64,000 bases of DNA from Sphingomonas sp. LaA6.9 (GCF_022601895.1 NZ_JAKVIO010000017.1:1-64000); one strand, 5' to 3'. Shown: positions 1 to 9,485, numbered from the stretch's first letter. The notes: generated by a model from the sequence alone, not told the origin. Program-made: numbers and translations.

Positions 1-75
1 GCGCAGGATCATCACGCGCCGGACGATCTCGGCTCGACTGTAAGGCGTGGTTCGGGCATTCTTGTGAATGTTCAT
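1..75 (-). CDS. IS481 family transposase, N-terminal fragment
   Basis: Only the first 25 codons are inside the window. They begin MNIHKNARTTPYSRAEIV, which matches the very conserved opening of IS481-family DDE transposases (typically MNxHKNARLTPxGR...), the start of the N-terminal helix-turn-helix that binds the element ends. The catalytic rve domain would lie to the left of base 1. The start codon is ATG at 75-73. The gene reads away from the adjacent potassium-channel gene. Confidence 0.8.
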   Translation of the reverse strand, partial: MNIHKNARTTPYSRAEIVRRVMILR

Positions 76-157
76 CCGGTCGTTCCTTCAGACCTGAAGT
101 GTCGCAACCTCAGTCTGATCCGGTCACGCCGGATGAACAACCTCCTGAAAGCTCACA
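1..157 (-). mobile_element. Partial IS481-type insertion sequence, 5' end
   Basis: The right-hand end of an insertion sequence cut by the window edge. On the minus strand the element begins with TGTGAGC at 157-151, the type of terminus seen in IS481-family elements, followed by about 80 bases of non-coding leader and then the transposase start at 75. Immediately outside the terminus, at 158-163, lies TCTAGG. This fits the NCTAGN six-base target duplicated by Bordetella IS481. The other end and second target copy lie outside the window, so completeness cannot be judged. The family call rests on the transposase N-terminus plus this target. Confidence 0.75.
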
Positions 158-163
158 TCTAGG
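158..163. other. Probable IS481 target duplication (NCTAGN)
   Basis: TCTAGG directly abuts the insertion-sequence terminus. It contains the CTAG core reported as the IS481 target with 6-bp duplication. The same CTAG supplies the TAG stop codon (161-159, minus strand) of the potassium-channel gene. The matching copy on the far side of the element is not visible. Confidence 0.55.
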
Positions 164-1199
164 CCGGCGCCGTGTCGCCGCGGATGATCTCGACGATCAT
201 GTCGCCCGTGCGAAGCGCCTGCGCCTCGGCTTCCCAGAAGCCGAACGGGCGGTCGTCGCGGTAAAGGCGCACGGCAAGGCCTGTTTCGACCGCGGATAGC
301 GGCTTGCCCACCTCGTCGGGCTCCACCGCGCGCTCGGCGAGCTTGACGCGGCCGTGCGTGCCCGCAAGATCCGCGAGATAATCGGCAAGGTGCGGCCCAT
401 GCGTCGACCCCGCGAGCAGCAACCCCGAGAAGCTGACGGGATTGATGACGGTGGTCGCGCCCGCCTGACGCGCGAGCACTTCATTGTCCTCGGCGCGGAC
501 GAGCACGCTGATCGGCACCTCGGCCGCCAGATGGCGGACGGTGAGCACGATCAGGATCGAGGTATCGTCGCGGCCTGCCGAGACGATGACCGATCGCGCG
601 CGGCGGATCTGCACCTCTTCGAGCGTCTGGTCGCGCGTGGCATCGGCCTCCATCACCGCGCAGCCGACCGCTTCGGCGCGTTCAAGCGCGACGGGCGATG
701 AATCGATCACGACGATTTCCTGCGGCCGCGTGCCACGCGCCACAAGCTCGTCGACGGCCTCCGACCCGCTGGTGCCGAAGCCGCAGACGACGATGTGATC
801 GTGCAAATTCCTCTGGATCACTTTCATGCGCCACCTGTCCCATGTCCGCTTGAAGACGAAGTTATAGGCTGTGCCAAGGAAGATCAGCACGACGAAGATG
901 CGGATCGGTGTCACGATCAGCGCGTCGAACAGTCGCGCGCGTTCGGTCACCGGCGCGATATCGCCATAGCCCGTGGTCGTGATCGAGATCGCGGTGAAGT
1001 AGAGGACGTCGATGAAGCTGATCTCACCGTCGTAATTGTCGCGGAGACCCTCGCGGTCGAACCAGTGGACGCTGACCGCGAAGGCGAGCAGGCCGAGAAC
1101 AAAGGCCACCCGCCAGCCGATCGAAAGCCATACGGGCATTTGCGAGCGCCGCTGCAGCGTTTCGTAGCGCAGGTCGCGCCTCGACTTGCGCCTGGGCAT
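159..1199 (-). CDS. Potassium channel with cytoplasmic RCK (TrkA-N) domain
   Basis: 346 residues. After a basic N-terminus there is one membrane helix (about 28-46), a pore loop with the potassium selectivity filter TTTGYGD at 74-80, and a second helix (about 90-112). A Rossmann RCK domain then starts at HIVVCGFGTSG (135-145), followed by a TrkA-C-like tail. This two-helix plus RCK arrangement is that of ligand-gated MthK-type K+ channels of the inner membrane. The ATG at 1199 precedes a basic segment and is plausible. The stop codon lies within 2 bases of the IS481 end, so the native C-terminus may have been altered by the insertion. The ion specificity follows from the filter; the gating ligand is unknown. 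Confidence 0.85.
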   Translation of the reverse strand: MPRRKSRRDLRYETLQRRSQMPVWLSIGWRVAFVLGLLAFAVSVHWFDREGLRDNYDGEISFIDVLYFTAISITTTGYGDIAPVTERARLFDALIVTPIRIFVVLIFLGTAYNFVFKRTWDRWRMKVIQRNLHDHIVVCGFGTSGSEAVDELVARGTRPQEIVVIDSSPVALERAEAVGCAVMEADATRDQTLEEVQIRRARSVIVSAGRDDTSILIVLTVRHLAAEVPISVLVRAEDNEVLARQAGATTVINPVSFSGLLLAGSTHGPHLADYLADLAGTHGRVKLAERAVEPDEVGKPLSAVETGLAVRLYRDDRPFGFWEAEAQALRTGDMIVEIIRGDTAPA

Positions 1200-1296
1200 C
1201 AGCGGTGTGCCGTCTGAACTGTCGCCATGCGGCAGAGGTTATCGCATTTTCCGTCCAAGTATAGCCACGCGCTCCCCGCACGGAGCGAGCGACCTT

Positions 1297-2060
1297 TCAG
1301 CGATAGGCTGCTTCAAGCACGTCGAGTGACGGGTCGTGCGTCAGGTCGAGTTGGAGCGGCGTGACCGTGATATATCCGTCTGCCACCGCCTCGACATCGG
1401 TGGTGTGCCCTGCTGTTTCCACGCTGCCGCCAAGGCCGAACCAGTAATAGGGAAAGCCGCGCGGATCGGTGCCATTGACGATCTTGAGCCGGCCATAGTC
1501 GCGAAAGCCCTGCCGGACGACCTTCACGCCCTTCACCGCCTCGGCAGCCATTGCGGGGAAGTTGATGTTGACGAGCGTGCGATGCGGCATGTCCCGGTCG
1601 AGCAGCGGGCGCAGGACCTTTTCACCCCAGCCCTCGGCCGCGTCGAAGGGCACCTGCTCGCCCATGCCGTCGCGCGCATAGACCTGGCTGAGTGCCACCG
1701 AGCGGACGCCGGCGAGCGCGCCCTCCATCGCGGCCGAGACGGTGCCCGAATAGGTGACGTCCTCGGCCAGATTGGCCCCGCGATTGACGCCCGAGAGCAC
1801 GAGGTCGGGGCGAGGCCCCTCGATGATCTGGCCCAGCGCCATCAGCACCGCGTCGGTGGGCGTGCCGCTGACCGAGAAGCGGCGTTCGTCATGGCGGCGG
1901 ATGCGCAAGGGACGCGTCAGCGTCAGCGAATGACCGGCCCCCGACTGCTCCTCCATCGGCGCGACGATCCAGATATCGTCCGAAAGCGTGCGCGCGATCT
2001 TCTCCAGCACCTTGAGACCGGTGGCATTGATACCGTCGTCATTGGTGAGGAGGATGCGCA

Positions 2061-2061
<1 letters not shown>
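1297..2061 (-). CDS. surE: 5'/3'-nucleotidase SurE
   Basis: 254 residues, the usual family size. SurE is a metal-dependent nucleoside monophosphate phosphatase involved in stationary-phase survival. The N-terminal MRILLTNDDG carries the metal-binding Asp pair (D8-D9), and SGAGHS and SGVNRGANLAEDVTYSGT supply the conserved Ser/Asn ligands and loop. The start is the ATG at 2061. The open frame continues upstream, but that part is antisense-like read-through of serS and should not be used. The serS TGA and surE ATG share one base (TGATG), so the two genes are translationally coupled in a serS-surE operon, as in many alphaproteobacteria. Confidence 0.95.
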
Positions 2062-3888
<1,827 letters not shown>

Positions 3889-3905
3889 CGCCGGGCTGAA
3901 GACGA

Positions 3906-3945
3906 AAAAAAAGGGCGCCGCCCGGTCGCGTGAGGCGGCGCCCTT
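3906..3945 (-). terminator. Rho-independent terminator, minus strand
   Basis: AAGGGCGCCGCC at 3911-3922 pairs perfectly with GGCGGCGCCCTT at 3934-3945. Read on the minus strand the stem is followed by eight Ts. It terminates the Ser/Thr/Gly-repeat gene and may also stop the convergent plus-strand transcript. Confidence 0.85.
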
Positions 3946-3964
3946 CAATGGGCCGAGTGTTGGA

Positions 3965-4777
3965 TCAGCCGGCCGTTTTCGCGCTCCTGCGGCGCACGGC
4001 GAGTATGGCCGCGCCCGCGCCGAAGAGCAGAATTGCGGGTGGCGCCGGAACCTCGGTCCCGCTGGACGTGCCGTGCGAGGAACTGCCGCCATTGGAGCTG
4101 CTGCTCGTCGATGAGCTGGTGCTCGACGACGTGCTCGAACTCGTGCTGGTCGAGGAACTGGTGCTCGACGATGTGCTGGTGGACGAGGCGACATTGCCGC
4201 TGCTCGAGGTCGAGGTGGACACGTTGCCCGACGAGGAGGTGCTGGTCGACGACCCACCCGTAGACGTGCTCGTGCTCGACCCGCCGGTCGATGTGCTCGT
4301 CGATGAACCGCCGCTCGACGTGCTCGTGCTTGAACCACCCGATCCGCCGGAGGAGGTGCTGGTCGATCCGCCCGAACTGGTGGACGACACCACGATGCTG
4401 CCGCCGCCGCTGCTGCCTCCGAAGAACCCGCCTCCGAAGAAGCCGCCCCCGCCAAAACCGCTGCTTCCGCCGATCACGACGGGGGTGCCGCCGCTGCCGC
4501 CCTGAACGGTGGTGCTCGCTGGCAGCGCGACTGGAACCGGAGCGATCGGGATCTGCGGAAGCGCCTCCACGGCCGGCGCGGGTTTCACGCGCTGAACGGG
4601 CTTCATCGCGTAACGCGGGGCGCGGGCTACCGGCTTTGCCGCGGATTTTTTGACGCTTTTGACGCTCTTGACCACCGCCGGTCGTGGTCGTTCTGCGACA
4701 TGCACCGCGCCACCGCCGATGATCGCACCGCCACACGCACAGGCGCACAGTTTTGCCAAAGCCATCCGTACCGACAT
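3965..4777 (-). CDS. Ser/Thr/Gly-repeat exported protein with PEP-CTERM-like tail
   Basis: 270 residues. A short hydrophobic N-terminus (about 5-26, ALAKLCACACGGAIIGGGAV) could be a signal or anchor. A basic Lys/Pro segment (35-75) follows, then a Gly/Phe patch (GGGGFFGGGFFGG), and then roughly 110 residues made almost only of Ser, Thr and Gly in short repeats such as GGSSTSTS. The C-terminus is VPAPPAILLFGAGAAILAVRRR, that is, a Pro motif, a hydrophobic helix and an Arg cluster. This is the architecture of the PEP-CTERM/exosortase sorting signal, although the leading motif is VPAP rather than PEP. A heavily modified surface or exopolysaccharide-associated protein is a reasonable inference. 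No exosortase gene is in the window. The repeat DNA (about 4085-4400) is low-complexity and likely length-variable. Confidence 0.65.
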   Translation of the reverse strand: MSVRMALAKLCACACGGAIIGGGAVHVAERPRPAVVKSVKSVKKSAAKPVARAPRYAMKPVQRVKPAPAVEALPQIPIAPVPVALPASTTVQGGSGGTPVVIGGSSGFGGGGFFGGGFFGGSSGGGSIVVSSTSSGGSTSTSSGGSGGSSTSTSSGGSSTSTSTGGSSTSTSTGGSSTSTSSSGNVSTSTSSSGNVASSTSTSSSTSSSTSTSSSTSSSTSSSTSSSSNGGSSSHGTSSGTEVPAPPAILLFGAGAAILAVRRRSAKTAG

Positions 4778-5238
4778 GTTGCTCTCTTTTCCGTGCCCGG
4801 CTTGCTCAACCCGATTGGACAGGTGCAGGCCCTGGCTTCGATAGACGGATCAACGGGGCGCGTAACAAGTTGATTAACCTTCTTTTCTGTCGAACGTCAT
4901 ACCGAGTCGGGGGCAGATGGCGAGCAACATTGGTTAATGTCCCGATTGGGGGCGCTTTTGAGGCCAATGATTAACGAAACATGCAATTGATATGGTTAAC
5001 GCCAAAGCGGCGGGCACGGAGGTAAGGGCAGGCGATTCGCCGCTTTGGGCGCCTTGATATTCATCAAACCGCAACCTGGTCCGGGGCATGGCGTTAGATC
5101 GAGAGGATATACGAATACTGCAGGGTGATTCTGCGGCTTGTGTGTCTGGGCGCGAGGCGGCTATAGGCGCGCCGGGGAGCTGCGCTTGTATGGGCAATCG
5201 TCCAACAGGCCAGTCGGTAAAGTTACGGAGACGGGCAA
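4778..5238. other. 461-bp intergenic region with TTAACC half-sites
   Basis: No gene is supportable here. The stretch is AT-richer than its surroundings between 4865 and 5005 and carries repeated TTAACC-type words: TTAACC at 4874-4879, GGTTAA at 4932-4937 and ATGGTTAA at 4992-4999 (reverse of TTAACCAT). These resemble CtrA half-sites. It presumably holds the divergent promoters of the repeat protein and dksA. Confidence 0.4.
4992..4999 (-). promoter_or_regulatory. Candidate CtrA half-site TTAACCAT
   Basis: The minus-strand octamer TTAACCAT is identical to the half-site bound by phosphorylated CtrA in Caulobacter. Two TTAACC hexamers lie within 120 bases upstream. The call is by sequence match only. 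A CtrA-degradation adaptor gene (rcdA) at 7019 shows that this regulatory system probably exists in the organism. Confidence 0.35.
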
Positions 5239-5703
5239 ATGGCGACAGCGTTAACCAAGAACGAGGCGCAAGCCGATCCGGCCCTGCGCGCCCCGACGCT
5301 GGACTCCGATTATCGCCCCTCGGCAGACGAGCCGTTCATGAACGAACGCCAGCTCGAATATTTCAGGGCCAAGTTGCTCGCATGGAAGGAAAATATCCTT
5401 CGCGAGTCGCGTGACACGCTCAACCAGCTGCAGAATGATTCGCTGCGCGAACCCGATGTCACCGATCGCGCCTCGAGTGAGACCGACTGGTCGATCGAGC
5501 TGAGGACGCGCGACCGCCAGCGCAAGCTGATCTCGAAAATCGACGCGGCGCTGCGCCGAATCGGCGAGGGCGAATATGGCTATTGCGAGGTCACCGGCGA
5601 ACCGATCTCGCTGGCGCGGCTCGAGGCGCGTCCGATCGCCACGATGACCGTCGAGGCGCAGGAGCGCCACGAGCGCCAGGAAAAGATCTCGCGCGACGAA
5701 TAG
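5239..5703 (+). CDS. dksA: RNA polymerase-binding transcription factor DksA
   Basis: 154 residues. It has an N-terminal coiled-coil of the secondary-channel type (about 35-100), with RKLISKIDAALRRIGEGEYGYC leading into the C-terminal domain. DksA binds RNA polymerase with ppGpp and retunes rRNA and amino-acid promoters. The zinc finger is degenerate: only the first Cys remains (GYCEVTGEPISLARLEARP), where the classical form has CxxC...CxxC. Such Cys-poor DksA proteins are typical of alphaproteobacteria and are expected to fold without zinc. The start at 5239 follows GGAGACGG. Confidence 0.9.
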   Translation: MATALTKNEAQADPALRAPTLDSDYRPSADEPFMNERQLEYFRAKLLAWKENILRESRDTLNQLQNDSLREPDVTDRASSETDWSIELRTRDRQRKLISKIDAALRRIGEGEYGYCEVTGEPISLARLEARPIATMTVEAQERHERQEKISRDE

Positions 5704-5792
5704 GTTGCGCCGCCGGCCCGGTTTGCGTCACGCTATCGGCTTGATGCGCCACCGCTTTTAACGCTTTTCAAACCAATGCGGCGTTAAATCCG

Positions 5793-6224
5793 ATGCAAGC
5801 AGCGCAGCCTCCGCTGACGCGCAGATCGGGGTCCGAAGTCGTGGAGCATATCGCCAATTTCAACGCTGCTGGCTTGGCTTCGCAGGGGCGGGAAGATGTG
5901 CGCGACAGTCTGTTTCTGGCCGGACTCGTGCTTCGCGGTGGCGGGGAAGAGCACAGGGTGCGTGTCCGCAATCTGTCGGCGGGCGGCATGATGGCGGAAT
6001 GCGACGCCGACTTTTCCAAGGGCGATGCCGTGGAGGTGATCCTGCGCGGCGTGGGTCGCGTGACGGGCAAGGTCGCCTGGCGGACGGCCGACCGCATCGG
6101 CGTCGCCTTCGATCTCGAGATAGATCCTCTGGCCGCGCGCAGGCCGGTGGGGCAGGGCGCAGACCTCCCCGAATTCGTCAAACCCGCGGGCGATGCCCGC
6201 CGTCCCGGCTTGCGGAACCGCTGA
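5793..6224 (+). CDS. PilZ domain protein, probable c-di-GMP receptor
   Basis: 143 residues, essentially one PilZ domain. Both ligand motifs are present: RxxxR as REDVR (about 33-37) and the downstream NxSxxG as NLSAGG (about 60-65). The protein should therefore be able to bind c-di-GMP. The C-terminal 35 residues are Pro/Arg-rich and probably disordered. It is a stand-alone gene with no fused output domain, so the target is unknown. Two c-di-GMP metabolic genes lie elsewhere in the window but are not linked to it. Confidence 0.82.
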   Translation: MQAAQPPLTRRSGSEVVEHIANFNAAGLASQGREDVRDSLFLAGLVLRGGGEEHRVRVRNLSAGGMMAECDADFSKGDAVEVILRGVGRVTGKVAWRTADRIGVAFDLEIDPLAARRPVGQGADLPEFVKPAGDARRPGLRNR

Positions 6225-6348
6225 TCCGCTGATCCAGGCGCTGGCGGACGGTTTGGTCGGCTCCGGACCCTGATCGTTTCAGGCTGTATCGGCCTGAAGC
6301 GTGAATCAAAGTCAGCTGTTTGATAGAGCCTGAATGCACGGCATCGGC

Positions 6349-6367
6349 GGAAGCGCGAAGCGCTTCC
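6349..6367 (-). terminator. Compact hairpin downstream of the YdcH-type gene
   Basis: GGAAGCGC and GCGCTTCC form a perfect 8-bp stem with a 3-base loop, 18 bases beyond the stop of the minus-strand DUF465 gene. There is no T-run, so it may stabilise the mRNA end rather than terminate transcription by itself. Confidence 0.35.
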
Positions 6368-6385
6368 ACCGCAACCGATCAGGCG

Positions 6386-6541
6386 CTAGAGCTCAGCCAG
6401 CTCTTCCTTGATCTTGAGTTTCTGCTTCTTGAGTTGTGCCAGCATGGCCGAGTCGGGAGATGGACGGCGACTCTCTTCGGCGATCCGGTGCTCGAGACCG
6501 GCGTGTTTTGCTTCCAATGCCGAGAAATGTGCCTGTTCCAT
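6386..6541 (-). CDS. YdcH/DUF465 family small coiled-coil protein
   Basis: 51 residues, all helical: MEQAHFSALEAKHAGLEHRI, then a short Pro/Ser turn, then LAQLKKQKLKIKEELAEL. This two-helix hairpin with a K-K-x-K-L-x-I-K-(D/E)-E pattern is DUF465. Homologues are abundant, and their function is not firmly known. I chose the ATG at 6541 because AGAAGGAGACAGAAGG lies just upstream and similarity starts there. A longer open frame exists but is unsupported. It is divergent from a second DUF465 gene 180 bases away. Confidence 0.75.
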   Translation of the reverse strand: MEQAHFSALEAKHAGLEHRIAEESRRPSPDSAMLAQLKKQKLKIKEELAEL

Positions 6542-6723
6542 CCTTCTGTCTCCTTCTGGCTGGATGTTGCGACACAGGATTGAAACATGGATTTGCGTTG
6601 CTGTCTTCCCCTGATTCGCGCCAATCGGCGGGGCGCGTCCCATGTGCGACGATTCGTTGACCGGGAACGTGCGAACGACGAATGTGCACCCTTGGTAGCC
6701 GGTTCGCGCGTGGGAGAGGATGG

Positions 6724-6921
6724 ATGAGTACCGACGAGGTCAAGGCAAGGCTGGAACTGCTGCGGATCGAGCATCGCGATCTCGACAGCGCGATCAGTTC
6801 GCTTGCCGACCTCTCGGCCGCCGATCAGCTCCAGCTCGCGCGGCTCAAGAAGCGGAAGCTGCGTTTGCGTGACGAGATCGCGGTGCTGGAAGACCAGCTC
6901 ATACCCGACATCATCGCCTGA
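6724..6921 (+). CDS. DUF465/YdcH family small coiled-coil protein
   Basis: 65 residues in two amphipathic helices: VKARLELLRIEHRDLDSAIS, then LARLKKRKLRLRDEIAVLED. It is a paralogue of the divergent gene at 6386-6541, sharing the LKK-x-K-L-x-(I/L)-(K/R)-(D/E)-E core of the second helix. ATG 6724 is chosen because an upstream frame extension lacks the helical pattern and GAGAGGATGG provides a ribosome site. The function is unknown; its size suggests an oligomeric adaptor. Confidence 0.72.
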   Translation: MSTDEVKARLELLRIEHRDLDSAISSLADLSAADQLQLARLKKRKLRLRDEIAVLEDQLIPDIIA

Positions 6922-7018
6922 GCCACCGTCGCGTCAATTCGGGACAGCGACGCTGCCTTCGCGCGGCTAACCAGTTTTCTGCGTTCCGTCGCGCCTCCGA
7001 TTATGCCAGTTTCAGGCC

Positions 7019-7471
7019 ATGGACATGCAAAGGGCAGAATCACGTCTGACGCCGCGGCTTGTGGACGCCTTGTACGTCGAGGCGATGCTGCTGGCTGACG
7101 AAGCGCGCGCCTATTTCGACGAGCATGGCAAGGACGATCGCGAACTGCTCGCGCCCATGCTGCGCGTGGGCTTCTCATGTGAATCGCTCAAGGTCACGAC
7201 GCGCCTGATGCACGTTATCGCATGGCTGCTCACGCGGCGCGCGGTCGAGGCGGGCGAACTGAACGAGGTGCAGGGGCGCCATCCGTCGCGCCGCCTGGGC
7301 CATGCCGTCGACAGCGACACTGCGCTGGTCGCCGAGCTGCCCGAGGATGCGCAGGGGCTCATCCGTTCAAGCATCGACCTCTACGACCGGGTGAAGCGTA
7401 TCGACAGTGGCATGGAGCAGGGCGAAAGCCCCGCGCACAGCCTCATGCGACGCCTGCGGGCGTCGCTCTGA
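7019..7471 (+). CDS. rcdA: DUF1465 protein, RcdA homologue (CtrA degradation regulator)
   Basis: 150 residues, all-helical. The signature CESLKVTTRLMHVIAWLLTRRAV (about 59-81), followed by an acidic loop and IRSSIDLYDRVKRIDS, is that of PF07323. In Caulobacter this family is RcdA, an adaptor that works with CpdR and PopA to deliver CtrA and other substrates to ClpXP during the cell cycle. The three-helix-bundle length and conserved core fit. The C-terminal disordered tail that tethers cargo in Caulobacter RcdA is short here (GESPAHSLMRRLRASL). Orthology is inferred from sequence memory. There is no operon partner. Confidence 0.7.
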   Translation: MDMQRAESRLTPRLVDALYVEAMLLADEARAYFDEHGKDDRELLAPMLRVGFSCESLKVTTRLMHVIAWLLTRRAVEAGELNEVQGRHPSRRLGHAVDSDTALVAELPEDAQGLIRSSIDLYDRVKRIDSGMEQGESPAHSLMRRLRASL

Positions 7472-7472
7472 C

Positions 7473-8444
7473 CTAGCGCGCTTTCGCGGCCAGTTCGGCC
7501 CTGGCGGCCTGATATTCGGCCAGCAGCCGGTCGACGCGATCCGCCACCGTCTCGACGGCGTGCACCGCGCCGATCCCCTGACCCGAGCCCCAGATGTCGC
7601 GCCACGCCTTCTTGTTCTGGTTGCCGCCCGAGCCAAAGTTCATCGTCGCGACGTCGCCCTCGGGCAAGTCGTCGGGATTGAGCCCGGCGGCCTCGATCGA
7701 GCCGCGCAGATAGTTGCCGTGAACGCCCGTGAAGAGGCTGGAATAGACGATATCGGCGGCGCGCCCCTCGACGATCCCCTGCTTGTAGGCGGGGTCGGCA
7801 TTGGCTTCAGCGGTCGCGATGAAGGGCGAGCCGATATAGGCAAGATCGGCCCCCATCGCCTGTGCGGCCAGGATCGAACGCCCATGCGCGATCGCGCCCG
7901 AAAGCGCGACGGGGCCGTCGAACCATTGCCGGATTTCCTGCATCAGCGCGAAGGGTGACAGGCGTCCTGCATGTCCGCCAGCACCCGCGGCCACGGGAAT
8001 CAGGCCATCGGCGCCCTTTTCGATCGCCTTGCGCGCAAAACGATCGTCAATGACGTCGTGGAGCGTGATGCCGCCCCAGCCGTGCACCGCCGTGTTGAGA
8101 TCCTCGCGCGCACCCAGCGAGGTGATGATGATCGGCACCTGCCATTTGGCGCATGTGGCAAGATCCTGCTCAAGCCGGTCGTTCGACTTGTGCACGATCT
8201 GGTTGACCGCGAACGGCGCTGCGGGCCGATCGGGATTGTCGCGATTCCACGCGGCGAGCTCCTCGGTGATGCGATGCAGCCATTCGTCGAGCAGCGTTTG
8301 CGGCCGTGCATTGAGCGCAGGGAAGGAGCCCACGATCCCCGCCTTGCACTGCGCGATCACGAGATCGGGCCCGGAGATGATGAAAAGCGGCGACCCCATC
8401 ACGGGCAGGCGCAGGCGATCGAAGAGGGGGGAAGGCAGGGTCAT
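7473..8444 (-). CDS. Nitronate monooxygenase (2-nitropropane dioxygenase family)
   Basis: About 323 residues, an FMN-binding TIM barrel. It starts with PVMGSPLFIISGPDLVIAQC, the usual substrate and FMN loop. AGAGGHAGRLSPFALM holds the flavin-phosphate loop and the H-A-G-R catalytic-His region, and IAHGRSILAAQAMGADLAYIG is the second phosphate-binding segment. The family oxidises alkyl nitronates (detoxification of propionate-3-nitronate and nitroalkanes), and many members have other, unknown substrates. ATG 8444 (MTLPSPLF) is preferred over a TTG seven codons upstream because similarity begins there, though neither has a strong ribosome site. Confidence 0.85.
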   Translation of the reverse strand: MTLPSPLFDRLRLPVMGSPLFIISGPDLVIAQCKAGIVGSFPALNARPQTLLDEWLHRITEELAAWNRDNPDRPAAPFAVNQIVHKSNDRLEQDLATCAKWQVPIIITSLGAREDLNTAVHGWGGITLHDVIDDRFARKAIEKGADGLIPVAAGAGGHAGRLSPFALMQEIRQWFDGPVALSGAIAHGRSILAAQAMGADLAYIGSPFIATAEANADPAYKQGIVEGRAADIVYSSLFTGVHGNYLRGSIEAAGLNPDDLPEGDVATMNFGSGGNQNKKAWRDIWGSGQGIGAVHAVETVADRVDRLLAEYQAARAELAAKAR

Positions 8445-8573
8445 ATGCGTTTCATACCGCAACTAAAGGCCCTGTCCAGCGCCCGGCTGTGCCGCTACGG
8501 CAATGTCGCTGGAGCATGGGCGGGCGTGACATATCGGCCGCGAATCGGAGGACCGTGACGCACGGCACGCCGG

Positions 8574-9485
8574 TCACGGGCGCGCCGGCAAGCCTTTGGC
8601 GGTCAGGCTTTCATGGACAAAGCCGATGAACTTCTCGCCATCACCTTCCATGTTCTTCGCATAAGGCGCCGTGATGTTGCGCTTCTGGATCTCGGCAAGC
8701 GGCAGGCCCGCGTCGATCCCGGCCTGGACCCTGGCCGCGACGTCGCGCAGCATCGCGCCATAGGCGGCAAGGCCTGAACGGTCGGTCACGGGGCCGTGTG
8801 CTGGCACGATGCGCGTCTTCGCATCGGTCATCGCGAGCACCTTGTCGACGGCTGCGATCACGCCTTGCACGCTGCCGCCGCTGCCGGTGTCGATGAAGGG
8901 AAACATGCCGTTGAAGAAGATGTCGCCCATGTGCACCGTATTGGCGTTCCTGAAGAACACCACCGCATCGCCGTCGGTGTGCGCGTTTGGCATGTGGATA
9001 GCCTGGATGGTCTCGCCATTGATACGCAGCGTGATATCCGCAGCGAAGGTGATCGCCGGGAGCGCGCCCTGCGGCGCTGCCGGGATACGCGCGTTATAGG
9101 CCTTCATGAACTGCTCGGCGCCCATTCGCGCGCGAACATTGTCGTGCGCCACCAGCGTCGCGCCATTGCGGGCGAAGTAAAGATTCCCGCCGCTGTGATC
9201 GACGTGCCAGTGCGTGTTGATGACATAGCGGATCGGCGCCGTCGCCGAAATCGCCTTGGCCGCGGTCTCTATGCTGCGCGCGGTATTCGGATACTGGTCG
9301 TCGACGAGGAGCACCCCGTCGGCGCCGATCGAGGCCAGCACGTTGCCGACATCGCCCACGAGCACGTGGGTGCCTTCACTCATGGGTTCGAACTTTGGCG
9401 CGACGGCGGGCGGTTGCGTCTGCGCGCTGGCGACAACCGCGGCATTGCAGATGATGAGGGCTGCGATTCTGACGATCACGGGCAT
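8574..9485 (-). CDS. Secreted metallo-beta-lactamase-fold hydrolase
   Basis: 303 residues. The chosen ATG at 9485 gives a clean signal peptide (MPVIVRIAALIICNAAVVAS-AQ) and follows AAGGGGA. Longer starts at 9503 and 9539 would bury it. The zinc motif HxHxDH appears as THWHVDHSGG, with further ligands in NAHTDGD and VPAHGPVTD. The enzyme is therefore a periplasmic two-metal hydrolase, related to the beta-lactamase-like/quinoprotein relay-associated group. The substrate cannot be told from sequence. A class B3 resistance enzyme is not specifically indicated. It is a monocistronic neighbour of the nitronate monooxygenase. Confidence 0.8.
   Translation of the reverse strand: MPVIVRIAALIICNAAVVASAQTQPPAVAPKFEPMSEGTHVLVGDVGNVLASIGADGVLLVDDQYPNTARSIETAAKAISATAPIRYVINTHWHVDHSGGNLYFARNGATLVAHDNVRARMGAEQFMKAYNARIPAAPQGALPAITFAADITLRINGETIQAIHMPNAHTDGDAVVFFRNANTVHMGDIFFNGMFPFIDTGSGGSVQGVIAAVDKVLAMTDAKTRIVPAHGPVTDRSGLAAYGAMLRDVAARVQAGIDAGLPLAEIQKRNITAPYAKNMEGDGEKFIGFVHESLTAKGLPARP

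Noticed and set aside
4085-4400. Possible CRISPR or tandem-repeat array
   Set aside because: Short imperfect coding repeats (GGSSTSTS units) without uniform spacers; no CRISPR array or cas gene is seen anywhere in the window.
3930-4505. Plus-strand Val/Leu/Asp/Pro-rich frame opposite the repeat protein
   Set aside because: It is the complement of the Ser/Thr/Gly repeats; its low-complexity acidic pattern is a by-product. The minus-strand frame has N-terminal and sorting-tail logic plus a terminator.
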